From: Gonapodya prolifera JEL478
Taxonomy: Eukaryota; Monoblepharomycota; Monoblepharidomycetes; Monoblepharidales; Gonapodyaceae
Length of the DNA stretch: 35,456 nt
Assembly (NCBI GenBank): GCA_001574975.1
Contig: KQ965904.1
Coordinates: 1 to 35,456, forward strand
Reading direction: 5' to 3'
The notes beneath the pieces were generated by a model, which was not told the origin of the DNA, ran no database searches, and saw only the letters and a list, made by a program, of their open reading frames with translations. Below, piece by piece: positions 15,679 to 27,712 of the stretch. Each line of letters opens with the position of its first letter. The stretch's first letter is position 1. Both the position numbers and the translations under genes were made by a program.

Positions 15679-16409
15679 CTTGGGATCTCGACAAGATCAC
15701 CACGAACGGATGAGACTTTTCTCATTGAGGAGGCAGAAAAAAGATATTATCATCGTTAGCACCGTGAAGAGAGCTCAATCGGTTTAATTGGGCCAGACAA
15801 TTCCACCTAATTGACCGTTCTCCGCAGTAGACGCGTTGTGAACGTGTCCATCATGTCAAGTCTGCCCCGTAACTCATACGCCGCGGGCAATAAATGCGCC
15901 ATATCGGATAAGTACCCTCGTGTCTTACGCACAGTTCTTTTGGTCCCGGTTAAGCGGCGAATTCGAACAGAACTACAAGAACTGCAAATGCCACCACTTG
16001 GCTGGCTCCCTGCTGTGCACCTTGCCTGCTTCGCCACAACAACATTCCACAATCTTCGATTTTTCTTCTATGATCCTCACCCTCCTCCATGTCACCTCTT
16101 ATTTTCTTTCCTTCCTGATTCTTTCCTTAAATTTGAGGTTCCCTGGAAAAGGAGCTGCCGAGAAGTTACTTTAGGAGGCGGAAAGAGAAAAGTACATCGG
16201 AACATCTTTTTGTACATATATGAAATCTTGGCTTTAACTGCAACGTCGGATCGGCGCGGAGGGCGGACTTCAATACCAACCAAGATTTGCCTCCCAAACA
16301 TCAATTGCCCTTGGTCGCAGCCTCGCCGTTCATACACCATCGTCCCAAGAGGGGCGATCCTGGCTTCACAGTGCCGAAGTGAGAATCGGCTCCCCACAAA
16401 CACTTCCAA
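15679..16409. promoter_or_regulatory. Divergent intergenic region, SERCA and CBM1 genes
   Basis: About 730 bases between two divergent start codons. A pyrimidine-rich tract on the + strand at about 16074-16135 lies roughly 300 bases upstream of the CBM1 gene, the kind of CT-rich block common in fungal promoters. The open frame crossing this stretch has no intron or domain support and I reject it. Confidence 0.35.
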
Positions 16410-17269
16410 ATGCGGTTTCCTACGCTTCAGCTCGTGGTTTGCCTGCTCCTGCTGGGCATCACGTTCACCGCCCGTGCGCAAAATGTTGCAATCGCTGCGG
16501 GGACTGAGCTCCACGCCTTAAACTTCATGCAAGAAGGTACCTCTGCTGGTGGTGTGCATAGTGCGCAATCTCAAAAGAGAATTATAAAATGAACTACAGA
16601 TACTGCACCCAGCCCCATCGTTGGCCTTCCTTTACCATCGCCGGGCAGGACGACTTCTGACCCAGTCTTGACACCACAGCTTCCCTCTTCACCCCCGCCC
16701 CCTGTCACAAACCTCCCTCCGGGTCCACCATCACCTTCTCCACCATCGATTCCACCACCGACTCCCGCCCCTAGTCCAGCTCCTCCTCCACCGCCTGTTA
16801 TCTCTCCACCACCGACACCCCCGCCACCTCCTCCTACACCATTGCCTCGTAAGTAGTTGCGTATGTCCGTATCAGTCCGCCCCACTTGTTCACCAACTCC
16901 ATTTCAGCGCCCGCCCCGCCGTCCCCAGCTCCGATCCCCGTTCCGCCACCATCCCCTCCGAGCAGCTCATGTGCCGCAGTCTACCAACAATGCGGTGGGC
17001 AAACCTACACAGGCCCCAGGTGTTGCCAAACTGGATCATGTGTGGTTCAGAATGCATACTACAGCCAATGTCTGCAGACGTCCACCAATGTTCGTAAGCT
17101 GTCGTTTGTAACTCTTTTCGGTCGTGTTGTTGACCCGGTCGCACAGTCGGGCTGTGTTGGGAATTATGGGCAGTGCGGCGGCAATGGTTACTCCGGTCCG
17201 TCTTGTTGCCAGGCTGGCTACTCATGCAGAGTACAGAATCCCTACTACAGCCAGTGCGTTCCTGTGTGA
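16410..17269 (+). CDS. Secreted protein with two CBM1 cellulose-binding modules and a proline-rich linker
   Basis: Four exons (16410-16536, 16600-16848, 16908-17089, 17147-17269) give 226 residues. Residues 1-23 are a signal peptide (hydrophobic core [18 protein letters not shown]). Residues about 43-145 are a Pro/Ser/Thr linker, dense in PPPP and PSP, likely O-glycosylated. Two family-1 carbohydrate-binding modules follow: one starting near C147 ([10 protein letters not shown] ... [11 protein letters not shown] ... YYSQCL) and one at 189-226 ([11 protein letters not shown] ... [20 protein letters not shown]). Both keep QCGG, the cysteine set and the aromatic YYSQC face that stacks on cellulose. 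There is no catalytic domain, so the protein binds cellulose or chitin-like surfaces without cutting; roles in adhesion to plant debris or as a scaffold are inferences. Donor of the last intron is GTTCGT, chosen because it alone keeps phase with the second module. Confidence 0.85.
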
Positions 17270-18105
17270 GAATGGGTGCTTTGGGGTGTGTTTGGTATGC
17301 GAGGACGTTTCACCGGAGTGAGCTATGTTCCTGGGGTTTTTTGGAAAAAGTTTTGGCCTTCTCTCATGAAGAGATTGGATTCTTGATTTGTTCAATTTAT
17401 TCAGTGAAGTTGGAAATGTCTGGTGTTATGCATTTACTAGATATTTATTTTGATTCGAACAAATCACACAAGTTTTTTTACCTTTAAGCATTTAAGTCTA
17501 AGAGGAAACGGCACGAGAAATTTATCGCCTTGCATGTAACATTCAAATGGTCCTTTTTCGTTTGATGTTGAGGTCTCACCGACATGCCCAACGTATATCC
17601 ACACCGGCACTATCCACCAATTTTTCAGATCCAATGAATACAACTGCGCTCCCAGCCTCGCATGCGCACGTCGGTCAGATCGCTCGAATACCATCCAGTC
17701 GCCCGAATCACGTGGGCCCTTCTAACCAACCATTGTCTAAATCCGTTTATAAGGTGAAAGGTGTGTAAACAGTGCAAAGAGAAGGAAGTAAAACGAAAGG
17801 GAAAGAAAGGGGGTGTAGGGAGGGGGAAAGGGAGAAAGTGCTGACAGTAAAGTAGGTGGAAAAAAAGTGGAACGACTTCACGTCGGCGAGTAGGATGAAA
17901 CAGAAACGTAACAGTCCGTCCATCCACAAAACATCAGGTACCGTCTAAAGGGAAGGCGATTGTCCGAAATTTCCGCTTCACCCCTCCAATGATGCGAGGA
18001 CTCCCACGAAATAAAATGACCGCATCCATCTAGTCGCAAAATTCTCGCACATCACAACCTGTCCACAGCACGACCAATTATGCATTCATCGAGTCTTTCA
18101 ACCCT
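17270..18105. other. Convergent intergenic region with a purine-rich tract
   Basis: It lies between the 3' ends of the CBM1 and phosphatase genes. The + strand at about 17775-17880 is almost pure purine (G/A runs such as GGGAAAGAAAGGGGG). I see no coding segment with splice support and no RNA gene. Confidence 0.4.
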
Positions 18106-20910
18106 TCACGCAGCCCAATCCACTTCCATCGAGTCCGCCCACCCGTCCGCGGCCTCAGTCGTCGACCCCTCCACGAGCTCGGTTTCACCACCCACGCCAG
18201 ACCTCCACCTCCACTCCTCCCACTCCACCGTGTAAAGATAGCTCGTGGCTAGCCAAAACCTGGGTACAGTAGGACGGACCAGGTGTGGGTGATGTGCCAT
18301 TTCGAGCTTGCGCAGAAGATGAGCGAAGCCATCATTGGGGCTGAGCGACGAGGGCAACACATCGCGGCAGGGTATTCCCAAAACAAAGAAACGTCAAATC
18401 ATCGTCATTGCGGTTTTATTATGTCGGCATTCCACTCACCGAACGATCGGCCTGCGTATAAACACCCTACCCAGCGCCTGCCTCAGCGTCATCCCCCTGC
18501 GGCACACCAGGTACGCCAAGACGCACGTCGCAGATCGGGACACGCCCGCGTGACAGTGGACGAGGGCTGTCGATCAGGGGGCACGTTCACGATTGTGCTA
18601 TTTCACGACAATGCCAGGATTCATCACCCACCTTTCCCTCCACTCATTCCAACCTCCTCGATGACCTTCCCAACCTTTTCCACGACTCCTTCAAGCCTCT
18701 CTTCCACCGAGTCCTCCACCTCGAACTCAACGTAGCGAACTCCAGACACCTTTCTCCCCTGCTCACCGGGGAAAGAGCCCAGACGGATCACGGTCGATAT
18801 GCCGAACCGGGCCAGGTGCGCAGGGTGGGCAGAGTGCAAGGACCCCAGATACAAGTGCGACAGAATGCAAACAGGGGGGTCAGAAAGGGTGGGAGGCGGG
18901 GTGTACCAGACTGAAAACATAGGCGATGAGCGATCTGGCTGCGAAAACAAACTGCAACCCGCTTCTTGATCTCACCGGCATCCACCATGCGTTCCTGTCG
19001 GCGCTTCACTCGCCGGGCCATGGCCGGTCCCGCACCAATCGGATCTTCTGACCGGGCCCCCCACATGCCGACTCCTGGAGCTGGCCCTTTGTCTGCACGA
19101 ACAGTCGTGTCCCTGGGGCGTGGGATGGGCTCCACCTCGCCCTCGCTGTCCGTCGCATCATACCCTTCCAGCTCCGCTCCGTCCTCGCTGGGGAACAGCT
19201 GCGGCCACCCCGCCCTGAGCGCCCTCAGTCCGCCCACGAGCCACATGACGATGGGTGGGGAACGGGTCTTCTCATAGTCTTGCGAAACCCCAGTGATCCC
19301 CGCCGCCCATCCACCCAGGACCTCGGCCACCCTCATGGCCCAGCCACCCCAAGATCCGTGCTCGTCAACGACAATGATCGTGTCGAGATCGGGGTCCCGA
19401 ACGAGGCGGAGGAGATGGGGGTCGTCGCAGGCCGGGAGGCCGGTGGCGGGGTGGAGAAGTTGATGGAGGAGGCTGTGCAAGTGATTGGGATGGACGGTAG
19501 GGGAGGCGAACTGGGGGCCGTCGGAAATGGGTAGCAGAGGGGAGAAAGGGGCAGGGGGGATGGGGCGGAGGAGGAGATGAGTAGCGGAAGGAGGTGGAGG
19601 TGGCGGTGAAGACGGTGGAGAGAGGGTAGAGGGAGATGGGGGTGGAGGTGGAGATGGGGAAGGCGGGACTGTTGTGGTAAGGGTAGTCGCAGAGGTGGAC
19701 CTGATGCGGAGATGGTGAGAATACGACCAAATGAGAAGCAGCAAAAGTATTGTGGATCTAGCCAGAACAACTCGACTTGGTCTTCAATAATGCTCCTGCA
19801 CACAGGCAGTGGCGAGAATGCACCAGCTCGATCCGATTCCTACGCGCAACTGAATACTGGCGCCACCAAGACTGATCCCGCCTCCAATGGCACAAAATTT
19901 GACAAGCCGCTATCGCTTGTGGAACTTACATAGAATCCTGTGAGCCCGCCGAAGACGCGGTAGAATAGGGCCTTGGTTTCGATGGCCTTGGCGAAGCAAT
20001 GAGTGGGGTGGACGCAGCGTAGAAGGAAGTGCGTGATGGAGACATAGGCGTTGGATCCATGTCCCACCCCGAATCAACGCGCTTGAGACGAGCGTCTTCT
20101 TTGTCGGCGGGGAGGAGGGGTTGCTTCATGGGGTCGGAGGGGACAGGTGATTGAGGGCGGGAGGGTTCAAGGAGGGAAGGTGATGGAGAGGGTGACGGAG
20201 ACAAGACAGTCTGAGAGAGGATGGACGACTGCGCGACGAGTGACACGGTGTCGCCCTGCAGAATGCACGGGTCGCCCACGAGTTCGGCGGTGGAGCATAG
20301 AGGTACATTGAGTGAGGCGAGGGCGATCGGGAGGAGTTTGCGAGCCCCCGGAAAGGCGGGAGTGTCGGCAGGATCGAAGTTGAGGAGAGACAGCGACGCG
20401 TCGATCACGAGGGAGTGCAAAAAGTTTTCATCAAGGTGAGCGACGAGATCGGCAGGAGAGATTGGAGTTGCGGGAGAAATGTCAGATGACGGTGGGAGAA
20501 GAGAGGTGGGCGAGGTGGGCGGAAAGGAGCGAGTTGACGGGGAGCGAGGAGAGCGAGGAGCGAGAGGGATCCGAGTGCGTGGAAGAGTGGAAATATGCGG
20601 GAGCTGGAGAGGAGGCAGTGGAGTTGCGGGGTGCGGAGAATGTTGGATCCGCGGTGGGTTCTGCTTTTGTTGGGAATGGAGTCGGAAGACACTCTGGCGA
20701 TCCCACCCCACTGCTACTCACCATTCCAGCTGCATCTTTTTCATCGCATGCGCTCGTTACATCTTCTGCCACTTCTCCCTGCGAATCTCTCAGGTCCACT
20801 TGTGCACCGAGATCCACACTGCCGTGCAAACCCAAGCCTCCCCCATCCCTCACTCCCTCGCTTTCTTCCTGTTTTCGTCTCGTATTTCCATCGCTGTGTA
20901 CGTCGCACAT
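18106..20910 (-). CDS. Rhodanese + dual-specificity phosphatase (MAP-kinase phosphatase-like)
   Basis: Six exons (20910-20722, 20660-19930, 19700-18976, 18910-18632, 18566-18440, 18340-18106) give about 761 residues. An N-terminal rhodanese/CDC25-like fold is visible in two halves: ISPADLVAHLDENF...LVIDASLSLLNF (about 130-190) and TIIVVDEHGSWGGWA...VMWLVGGLRALRAGWPQLF (about 390-460). A low-complexity Pro/Ser insert of roughly 200 residues separates them. The dual-specificity phosphatase follows: ILSHLYLGSLHSA, ISTVIRLG, FEVEDS carrying the general-acid Asp, then the P-loop HCHAGVSRS (645-653; nucleophile C646, R652) and RPNDGFAHLLRKLE. Rhodanese followed by DSP is the architecture of MAPK phosphatases, where the first domain docks the kinase; dephosphorylation of Thr and Tyr in a MAPK activation loop is the inferred reaction. 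The 19929-19701 intron is about 230 nt and could hide a small exon. No key residue is missing. Confidence 0.85.
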
Positions 20911-21498
20911 CGCGGTTGATTCGGTTCACGAAACCTAGTCACTAAAAACAAACAAGCTGTCAACCGTATGCACAATGACAGGCCTCCAATCCCCATCTCA
21001 ACAGTGGCTCCTTCGCCCTCTCTCACCCCAATCCGCTCTTTTTTCAAGTAAGTTCGTGTGTCCAGCTGAAAGTGAGAAGTCTGTGCCAAGTGGGTCCTCG
21101 TTCCACACCCTCACCCACCTCCGACCTTCCCTGGCTTTGTGGCGCGGTGACCTTGACCCTCCTCGACCCCTCACTCGTCTCATCTCCCCTTTTTGCACAA
21201 CTTCTCCAAGGCGAAACTTTGTATTCTACACTAGTAGAGCTACGCACATGATTCCTCCTTCTTCGTCGCTCGTGTCGCTTTTGACGGTAGACAGGACGGA
21301 GGGTCTTTCGCAGTAACACGATTACCCGAAGATGAATCTCCTTTTCAGAGAGTTAAGTTACGTAAGGGTTACATCGTCGCTTTGCAGAAAGGACAGAGAG
21401 TACATAAGTACCGACCTCGACTTTTCCCCCAAGTGTAACACATGAAAATAAGTGATGGGTAATACAGTTCAAAACGCAACATAACGAAATAAAATTGA
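20911..21498. other. Intergenic region upstream of the phosphatase gene
   Basis: It holds the phosphatase promoter side and the 3' flank of the next minus-strand gene. I see no splice-supported coding sequence, RNA gene or repeat. Confidence 0.4.
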
Positions 21499-22530
21499 CT
21501 ACACAGAGGCCTCGGTGCGCCCCCCCTCTGTTGATGCACTCGTGCCTTCTGTTTCCTCCTTTTCGAGTCTCTTCTCTAGCTTTTCATCCAGCTCCCGCCA
21601 CCGTGCTTTCCTCATTTCTCCCCACACGGCCTTGACCAGCATCGTTGGCACTCTCGATGCCAGCCAATAGGCAAACAACGCTGTGACTGCAACAATTAAT
21701 ACACGGCGAAGGAGAGGACGACCGTGCGTGCGGAAGGTATCGCGAACGGTCTCTGAAGCCCGCGTGGCAAACGAGTGGATGCGGCGACGAAGGGGTGCGA
21801 CAAGATGGGCGGTGAAAGAGACAATAAAGCGTGGAATGAGAACCGATTTTTCAACAATGGTTCGTGGGATCGAGAGGAGACGTGAGCCCAGACGACGTGG
21901 AAATGAGAGCACCAGTACCTTAGTGGGTGAGAGGGAAGAGGTCAGGGTGGTCCGAAAGACTGCGATTCTGGTACGTAATAGGCTCGGCGGGGAGGACCAA
22001 CGCCTCCGTGAATCTGCCTCAAGTAGTTGTTGGATGACTTCTGGAGAAGGTTCACCTGGAGCACTAGAAGTGGGTGGACTCAGCGCTCGACGTTTTCTGA
22101 TCCAAGCGACGGACGGCCATCGAATTTCGGTGCGGCGTCGTTGAAGCCACGACCACAAAGATGAGCTGTTTCCGCGGGGAACGACGTCGGACCATTGAAA
22201 GCGCGATTTTCGCACCGGGAGCGATTTTAAATGCGCTGCGGGCTTCACGCGAGCAGTGAATGCGGAAAATGTCTCAGATGCGCGGCGCAGAAAGGGTTTG
22301 GGATCACGAATTGAAGCCAGATGGCGGGCAGTGCCAGCGGAAGAGGGATGGAGCAGCGTGCGATTGAGTTCAAGCGCAGCAGTGCCCACGCACACACGTG
22401 CGCAGACGGGATTGATGGTGCGTGGAAGGGGCCACATCATCGCTGATTCCCTGACCACAGCAACAGTTCTGCCAATGGAGAACTCTCCGTTTTGACGCCC
22501 GTGCACTTACGTTTCGAACAACGTGAGCAT
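21499..22530 (-). CDS. Hypothetical basic protein with one membrane span
   Basis: I do not recognise the family. A 20-nt first exon (22530-22511, ATG CTC ACG...) spliced with GTAAGT/GCAG to 22468-21499 gives 329 residues in one frame; an internal start at MMWPLP is also possible. The N-terminus is basic and free of acidic residues, as in mitochondrial targeting peptides. The middle is Arg/Ser/Pro-rich. Near residues 262-282 is one hydrophobic helix, VLIVAVTALFAYWLAS, followed by a charged coiled-coil-like tail with ELDEKLEKRLEKEE, then a Ser/Thr/Gly tail. A mitochondrial or ER membrane protein is plausible but is inference. The next gene (UPF3) ends 140 bases away on the same strand. Confidence 0.65.
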
Positions 22531-22670
22531 TGTGTGCAGAAAGTCGACAGTTTACAGCCTCTCTTGTGACAAAGATTTGAAACTTCGTTCGTAACAATAC
22601 ATGCATGAGGAAAACGACTCATTAAGATTACAAACCCTGCTGCAGTGCTTCCCGCCGTGGCCATCACCAA

Positions 22671-24662
22671 TCACCATCCCGGTCTGCCCCTCCCATAATA
22701 TCCCCTCCCCCGCCCGCCCATCTGCCCCCTCGGCGGTCCACCGTGCCCTCCTCGTCCTTGACTTTGTCCGCCCAGTCCAGTCGCTCCACCCTGCTCATTC
22801 TGCGCTAAACCCGGTCCCTGCCCACCACCCGGCCCTTGCTGTGCAGCTGGTACCGGAGCTGACTCTGGCCGACGTGCGGGAAGTGGTGTCGGCGTCGGGT
22901 TTGATTGAATCGCTGGAGCGTCCTCCACCGCACCAGCTTGCCCACTTCCTCCCGGTCCACCCCCTCTTCCACCGCCCCTCCCAACCTGCGCCATGGCCTG
23001 GGCCAAGATTCTCCCCCTGCCAGCCAACGAAATCGCACCACGCTGCACAGTTCTAGACGGGCGGGACGACGCTGGGGGCGGAGTGGATGACGAAGCAGCA
23101 GGTTGGCCGGGTTGCGCTGGTGCATTCGGCGCGGACACCGCTCGAGTTGCTGAAGGAGGGGCGACTGGAGGCCGCGCGTCTGCCGGAGTGCTGTCAAGTG
23201 TGGAAGACGGCGGCTGAGCGCGACGAGGAGGCGGTCGTCGGGTTCGGTCGCCTGTACGGGATGGGGACGCATCGGGGGATTGAGGGTGTTGGCCAGACGA
23301 CGCCGACGGGGCGGAAGCTTGCGCAGTGGCAGAGGAGGGGTCGGGTCGGCGCTCGAGGATTTTCGGCGCTGAAGCGCCCGATGCCGTTGATTCGGACGGC
23401 TTAGGCGGGATGTCACGGTTAGAGGCGCTGGATCCTCCTCCAGACTTCCCCTTGTTGCCAGCTCCAGACTTGTTGGGTTTGGGCGATCCAGGTGGAGTGT
23501 TCTTATCCTTGTTCCTGTCCCTCCCCCGTTCGCCCTTGGATGAAACCTTTTCGCGCTCCTTCTCGGCCGCAATCGCAGCCGCCGCTTTTTCCTTCTGCGC
23601 AAGTTTCTTCGCCTGCGCGGCTTCTCGCTTGGCTCGGATGGCAAGGATGAGTGGTGTGAGCCCACCCGCGGGTGGAATGAGCGCAGTGGGAGGTAAATTC
23701 ATGCGCGCCAGGGTAGATACTATTGTAGGTTGTGCTGGAGCTTGCGATGGTGCTCTCCCTGTCCCTCCGATTGGGCCCCCAGAGGGACCCACAGGCGGAG
23801 CCGCACCCGTGGGGGACGCTGCACCCCCAGCATGCGTTTGCTTTTCAAGGTGCTCGAGGAATGCCAGATAATCCGCATCCCTGTCAATGGTGTTCTGTCT
23901 GGGGTCCTGCCGCCGAGGCTTCTTCGCCGACGATGCCGAGGGAGGGACGCGTTGGAAAGGGGAGAACTCGACGATAGCTCGGAAGTGGTTTCCCTTGGAG
24001 TCGATGAACGAGTGGCCGTTGAATTCGGAAGCAAAGTGCGCCAGAGCGTCCAGGGACGTGAAGTTGAGATACGCCCGGGACAGTGTGGGGTCTTTTGAGC
24101 GGCTGCAGTTTACACAAAAACGGCGTAAATAGAAGTTAAAATCCGTTTTAAGGAGGGAGAGCAGGGTGGTGTCGGGGAATGAATGAGAAAGAGAGATGAT
24201 GTAACAGAACAATGACCATCCGGCATCGCCTGCAATCTCCTGGTTCCCACGCGTGCAGGAATCAATGATTGAGAGCACCGTAGCGTGTTTTCAATTCCAA
24301 CTTCACGCTTCTGGTCAGACCCATTCGGTTTTCAGGTTGCCAACAAATGAGAGCACATCCTGGTCTCACACCACTCACTTTGAGGACAATTTCCCACTCA
24401 CAAATACCTTCCAGTCCACGTTTGGAAGCCAACCCTCCACCGAACTCCAGAAAACCTGCTCGGGCAAGTTGGGAGGAAGTCTGCGTATTACGACCTTGGT
24501 TTTCGATCGAAGTTGTTTGCCAGCCTTTCCAGAACGGCCGGATGCACCTGGTGAAGGTGAAGAGACACCTGGGCCAGTCGTAGGAGGTCGTTCCACCGAC
24601 GTTTCCATCAATCCTGCTGTTGGACTACGACCGAAGCCTCGACAGACATCACATGTTTTCAT
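22671..24662 (-). CDS. UPF3: UPF3/SMG4, nonsense-mediated mRNA decay factor
   Basis: Two exons (24662-24379, 24102-22671; 276-nt intron, phase 2) give 571 residues. The UPF3 domain, an RNP-type fold that binds UPF2 rather than RNA, runs over about residues 50-165: TKVVIRRLPPNLPEQVFW, then SRAYLNFTSLDALAHFASEF, DSKGNHFRAIVEFSPFQRVP. This order matches human UPF3B (TKVVIRRLPP...ARAYINF...AIVEFAPFQK). After it come an Ala/Lys/Glu-rich helix (AKREAAQAKKLAQKEKAAAA), a long disordered Pro/Ser/Ala stretch, and an RGG/GYYGRGR C-terminus suited to RNA contact. The protein links exon-junction or 3'-UTR signals to UPF2/UPF1 in decay of mRNAs with premature stops. Start is the first ATG of the frame (MKTCDVC); a second ATG at 24608 (METSVERP) may be the real one. 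Its GC-rich antisense strand is widely open and should not be annotated. Confidence 0.9.
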
Positions 24663-24826
24663 GATAAAGTAAGTAAGCAAGGTCGCCAGACTTAAAGCAT
24701 TTACAGCGTAGTTTGCTTAGTCATACAGCCCTCCCGTTGACTTCTCGCCCAGTGTGAGCCACAAATATAAACGGTATGATGTCGGGTACCCATTTAATCC
24801 AAAGGCCTTGAAATCGATAATGCCCT

Positions 24827-27712
24827 TTATATCTTTCCATTCTGCACAACATGCACGCTCGTCGCGCTTCCATCTGCTCTTTCCAACCCTTTGCGTTGGG
24901 GCCACTTCGACCCGTCCCCTACGTGAACGTACATGGGCTCCCCGACGCTCCTCCTCCTGAAGTCCTTGGGCTTTGCGGTGTCTTTCCCTTTCACATCTCG
25001 AGCTGACAGAGAATCGCCTTGTGATGTGCTTTTATCGGGCGAAGATGTTGCCAGCACTGCGACACCGGCGAGAACCAAAGCCATTCCCATAATGAGGTCA
25101 AACGCTTGCGAAGAACTTATACCAGGTCGACCCGTGAGCGACAGAGATATAATCGTTTGCGTTGGAAGTCCTCAAATCAAAGAGAAGGGGAAGTATACCT
25201 CGCAACGCTCAAGGTTGGAAAGGAACTGTTCTCACCTGGAAGGACGTAAGCGGCGAAAAACACGGGCACTGCAACAAGAGGTGTCGCGAGGGGCAACGCA
25301 TGTCCAAGGGCTGTCAGCTGAATCAACACCGTAAGGAGAAGAAAGATAACCACGACGCTGAGGAGAATTGGGTGTGTCGACGAAGGTGGTCCCATGGAGT
25401 GGGGCAGAAAAGTCGAAGATATGAGATCCATACTGGAAAAGTTGTTGATTCAATAAACGGAACCATGGTAATTGAGCAAGCGGGTAAAACAAACGTGTGT
25501 CTTCCCAACACAAGAGTTCCACTTGCGGCAAGGCCACCAGCAACTGCGAATCCCACCCCGACTCCCCTCTCGACACCTTCCACCTTTCCCAGCCAATCTC
25601 CCGCACCGCCCTCGCCTGCCACATCGTTGAGCCAAACGCGCCAGCTGTCTTCGGCAAACGGATCCTTCCGAAACCCTGTAACGCGACGCATGAATCGAAG
25701 CCAAGGGTAAGTGCGGAGTTGAATCCGAGTGAAGTAAAGAAAGTTTGCGAGAAGGTACAGAGATAGGGAAACGAGGAACAGGAAAAGCGCATAGATAAGA
25801 AACAATGGACTGGTGTATAATTTGGGAAGTACGTTCGCAGGAGACCCTAGGACAAATTCGACCTCGTTGAGACATTACATTGGCATTACGGTAGAAGACG
25901 CTCACCTTGCCCCGTATCAACACCTCCAACCCCACACACTACACTGCCGGCAACCACGGCGATTGTTCCTGCCACATCTCGCCATCCCACCTTCCCACCG
26001 TTTATGAGCCACGCAAAAACTACGTTGAAAATGAGACTGAGACTCGAAAGCGGAGCCATTAACAGCGGACCGAGATATGGCAAAGTTATCGCGGTGAGTA
26101 TTGATTGCGAAGACACATAAAGCAGGAAACCGGCGTAAAATTGCCAAGGGAATGGTTTCTCCAACGTTGAGGAGTTCGATTTGGACTTCTTCGCCCCCCT
26201 TCGCCGGTGGTGCCCAAGTCTTTGAGACTGCTTGGTGAGAGAGGGAGAAAGTACGTCGGAAGATGACAATGGAGAGGTTGGCAATGGTGTAGCTACTGTG
26301 ATTTCGAGATCCTTAGAATGATTGGTGGGACTCTTTGGTGTGGATACGGCCAAAGTTTGGCGGGTGCGGCGATTGGGGCTTCGTAGGATAGGTGTTGACG
26401 GCGAGCTCGCGAGGAGCGGTGTGGTCTCGTTGGCATCCTCCATGAACGTTTTCCTGGAGAAATAATCCCCAATTTTGTTATTTGCAACGTCGGGAAGTGC
26501 TCTTTCGGTTCCACCAGCGTCATATTCTATTTCATCTTGACCGTTTGTGTCGTTGTCCGAGTCGGACCTGTCAGCAGAATATGTGTCCGCTCCGTCGTCG
26601 CCGTCAGAGGAACCTGACAGCTCAGACAGTTGACTTCCTCGACTATCTCGCTCTTCGCTGTGATCGACCTCGTCGTTGGGGGTAACAGTGGAACAATCCG
26701 AGGAGACCGCATGCGCTGTTCCTGCACGAAGGCCAGGCGTGGGGGGCGTTGGAGTGCCCTGGTGTGGAGAGGAGTATGGGCGCTCGTGAGAGGTGATTGC
26801 CGGAGACGTACGATGGGAAGGTTCTGCATGGAGGTTGAGACTGTCGATGGATGTGTCGGGTGATGGGGGCACTGAGAACTCCACTTCTGCGAATTCAGAG
26901 GGTGGTGACGCGATTCGAATGGACATCTGAGAGGCAGTAAGATAATTGGGAAGGTTCGCATCGCCCTTCTTTTCGGCTTCTTTTTGGGGTGGGTGCTCCC
27001 ATGAATCGTCTTGTGCTGGCACCGCCGCCTCAGACGTCATCGCCCATGCCGAGACGGCTTTGAAGATACCACCCATAAAACCAGTATTCACTGGAGCCAT
27101 GGCTGCAGGAAGCCCAAAGGATTCATCAAGACCTGAAGTCGGCGAGGAAACCGACGTTTTCCTATGATCCCAGCAATTAGTACCGAAGCCGTTACCCACA
27201 CCAATAGAGGCATGTTTCATGGTAAGTGGCGAGTCAGGGGAGTTGATATCTTCAGAATCTGACAGGTGAACGTGTGCTGTATTGAGTGCGAGTCCAAGGG
27301 GATGAGGTGTCGCCAAAGGAGGAATGTAAGTTGGCGGTAGAGGCGGAGATTCAGCCAGCGAAAGCTGGGGACTCTGCGGCTGTCGATTGTGTTGCTGAGT
27401 CGCCGCATCAACCTGTCCGAGTGTTGTTGCATCCTCCACTCTGCCAGAAGCGCGTCCCCTTGATACCGAACCAACACGGTCCCCATTTGTTTCCGCAACC
27501 AGCTTCCTGCGTTGTCTCCTATCGTTGGCGTGCCCTGCACCGATTCGATTCTGGGCTCTAGATGCCTTCAGCGACGCGCGCAAGACCTTCCACCGGCGCT
27601 TGGCGAGAGGTGTCTGTTCGCGGGTGGAACCCCAGGCCTGGAGATTGAGGCCGAGGGCAGAACATGCCGAAGTCGCAAGCGACAAGAGCACGCCGACACG
27701 TAGGTCAGACAT
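24827..27712 (-). CDS. NIPA-family magnesium transporter with a ~480-residue disordered insert
   Basis: Four exons (27712-25906, 25846-25495, 25432-25236, 25170-24827) give 899 residues. TM1 is VGVLLSLATSACSALGLNLQAW at residues 6-27. Then comes an acidic, Ser/Pro/Asp-rich region of about 480 residues with no domain I know, including RSDSDNDTNGQDEIEYDAGG. TM2-4 follow (FYAGFLLYVSS..., PYLGPLLMAPLSSLSLIFNV, GTIAVVAGSVVCGVGGV), TM5 (LFLIYALFLFLVSLSLYLL), TM6 (GVGFAVAGGLAASGTLVLG), TM7 (ILLSVVVIFLLLTVLIQLTALG), TM8 (PLVAVPVFFAAYVL) and TM9 (FDLIMGMALVLAGVAVLA). The LxxPLxxLSLIFN and PVFFAA segments are typical of NIPA (DUF803) Mg2+ transporters. The insert splits TM1 from the rest and probably sits in the cytosol, where it may be regulatory. 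The C-terminal tail is polar. Domain calls come from the sequence; Mg2+ transport is inferred from the family. Confidence 0.85.

Noticed and set aside
15811-16521. A 236-codon + strand frame upstream of and overlapping the CBM1 start
   Set aside because: No domain and no splice logic; it overlaps the signal-peptide exon in another frame.
16571-16885. Glycine-rich minus-strand frame opposite the proline-rich linker
   Set aside because: It is the antisense image of CCN proline codons in the CBM1 protein and has no splice or domain support.
17775-17880. Purine tract as a CRISPR-like or tandem repeat
   Set aside because: There is no regular repeat unit or spacer; it is simple purine bias.
20462-21316. 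Overlapping + strand frames over the phosphatase 5' exons
   Set aside because: Shadows of the Pro/Ser-rich minus-strand coding sequence.
22601-23871. Several long + strand frames opposite UPF3
   Set aside because: GC-rich antisense of the disordered UPF3 tail; the minus strand carries the UPF3 domain and RGG end.
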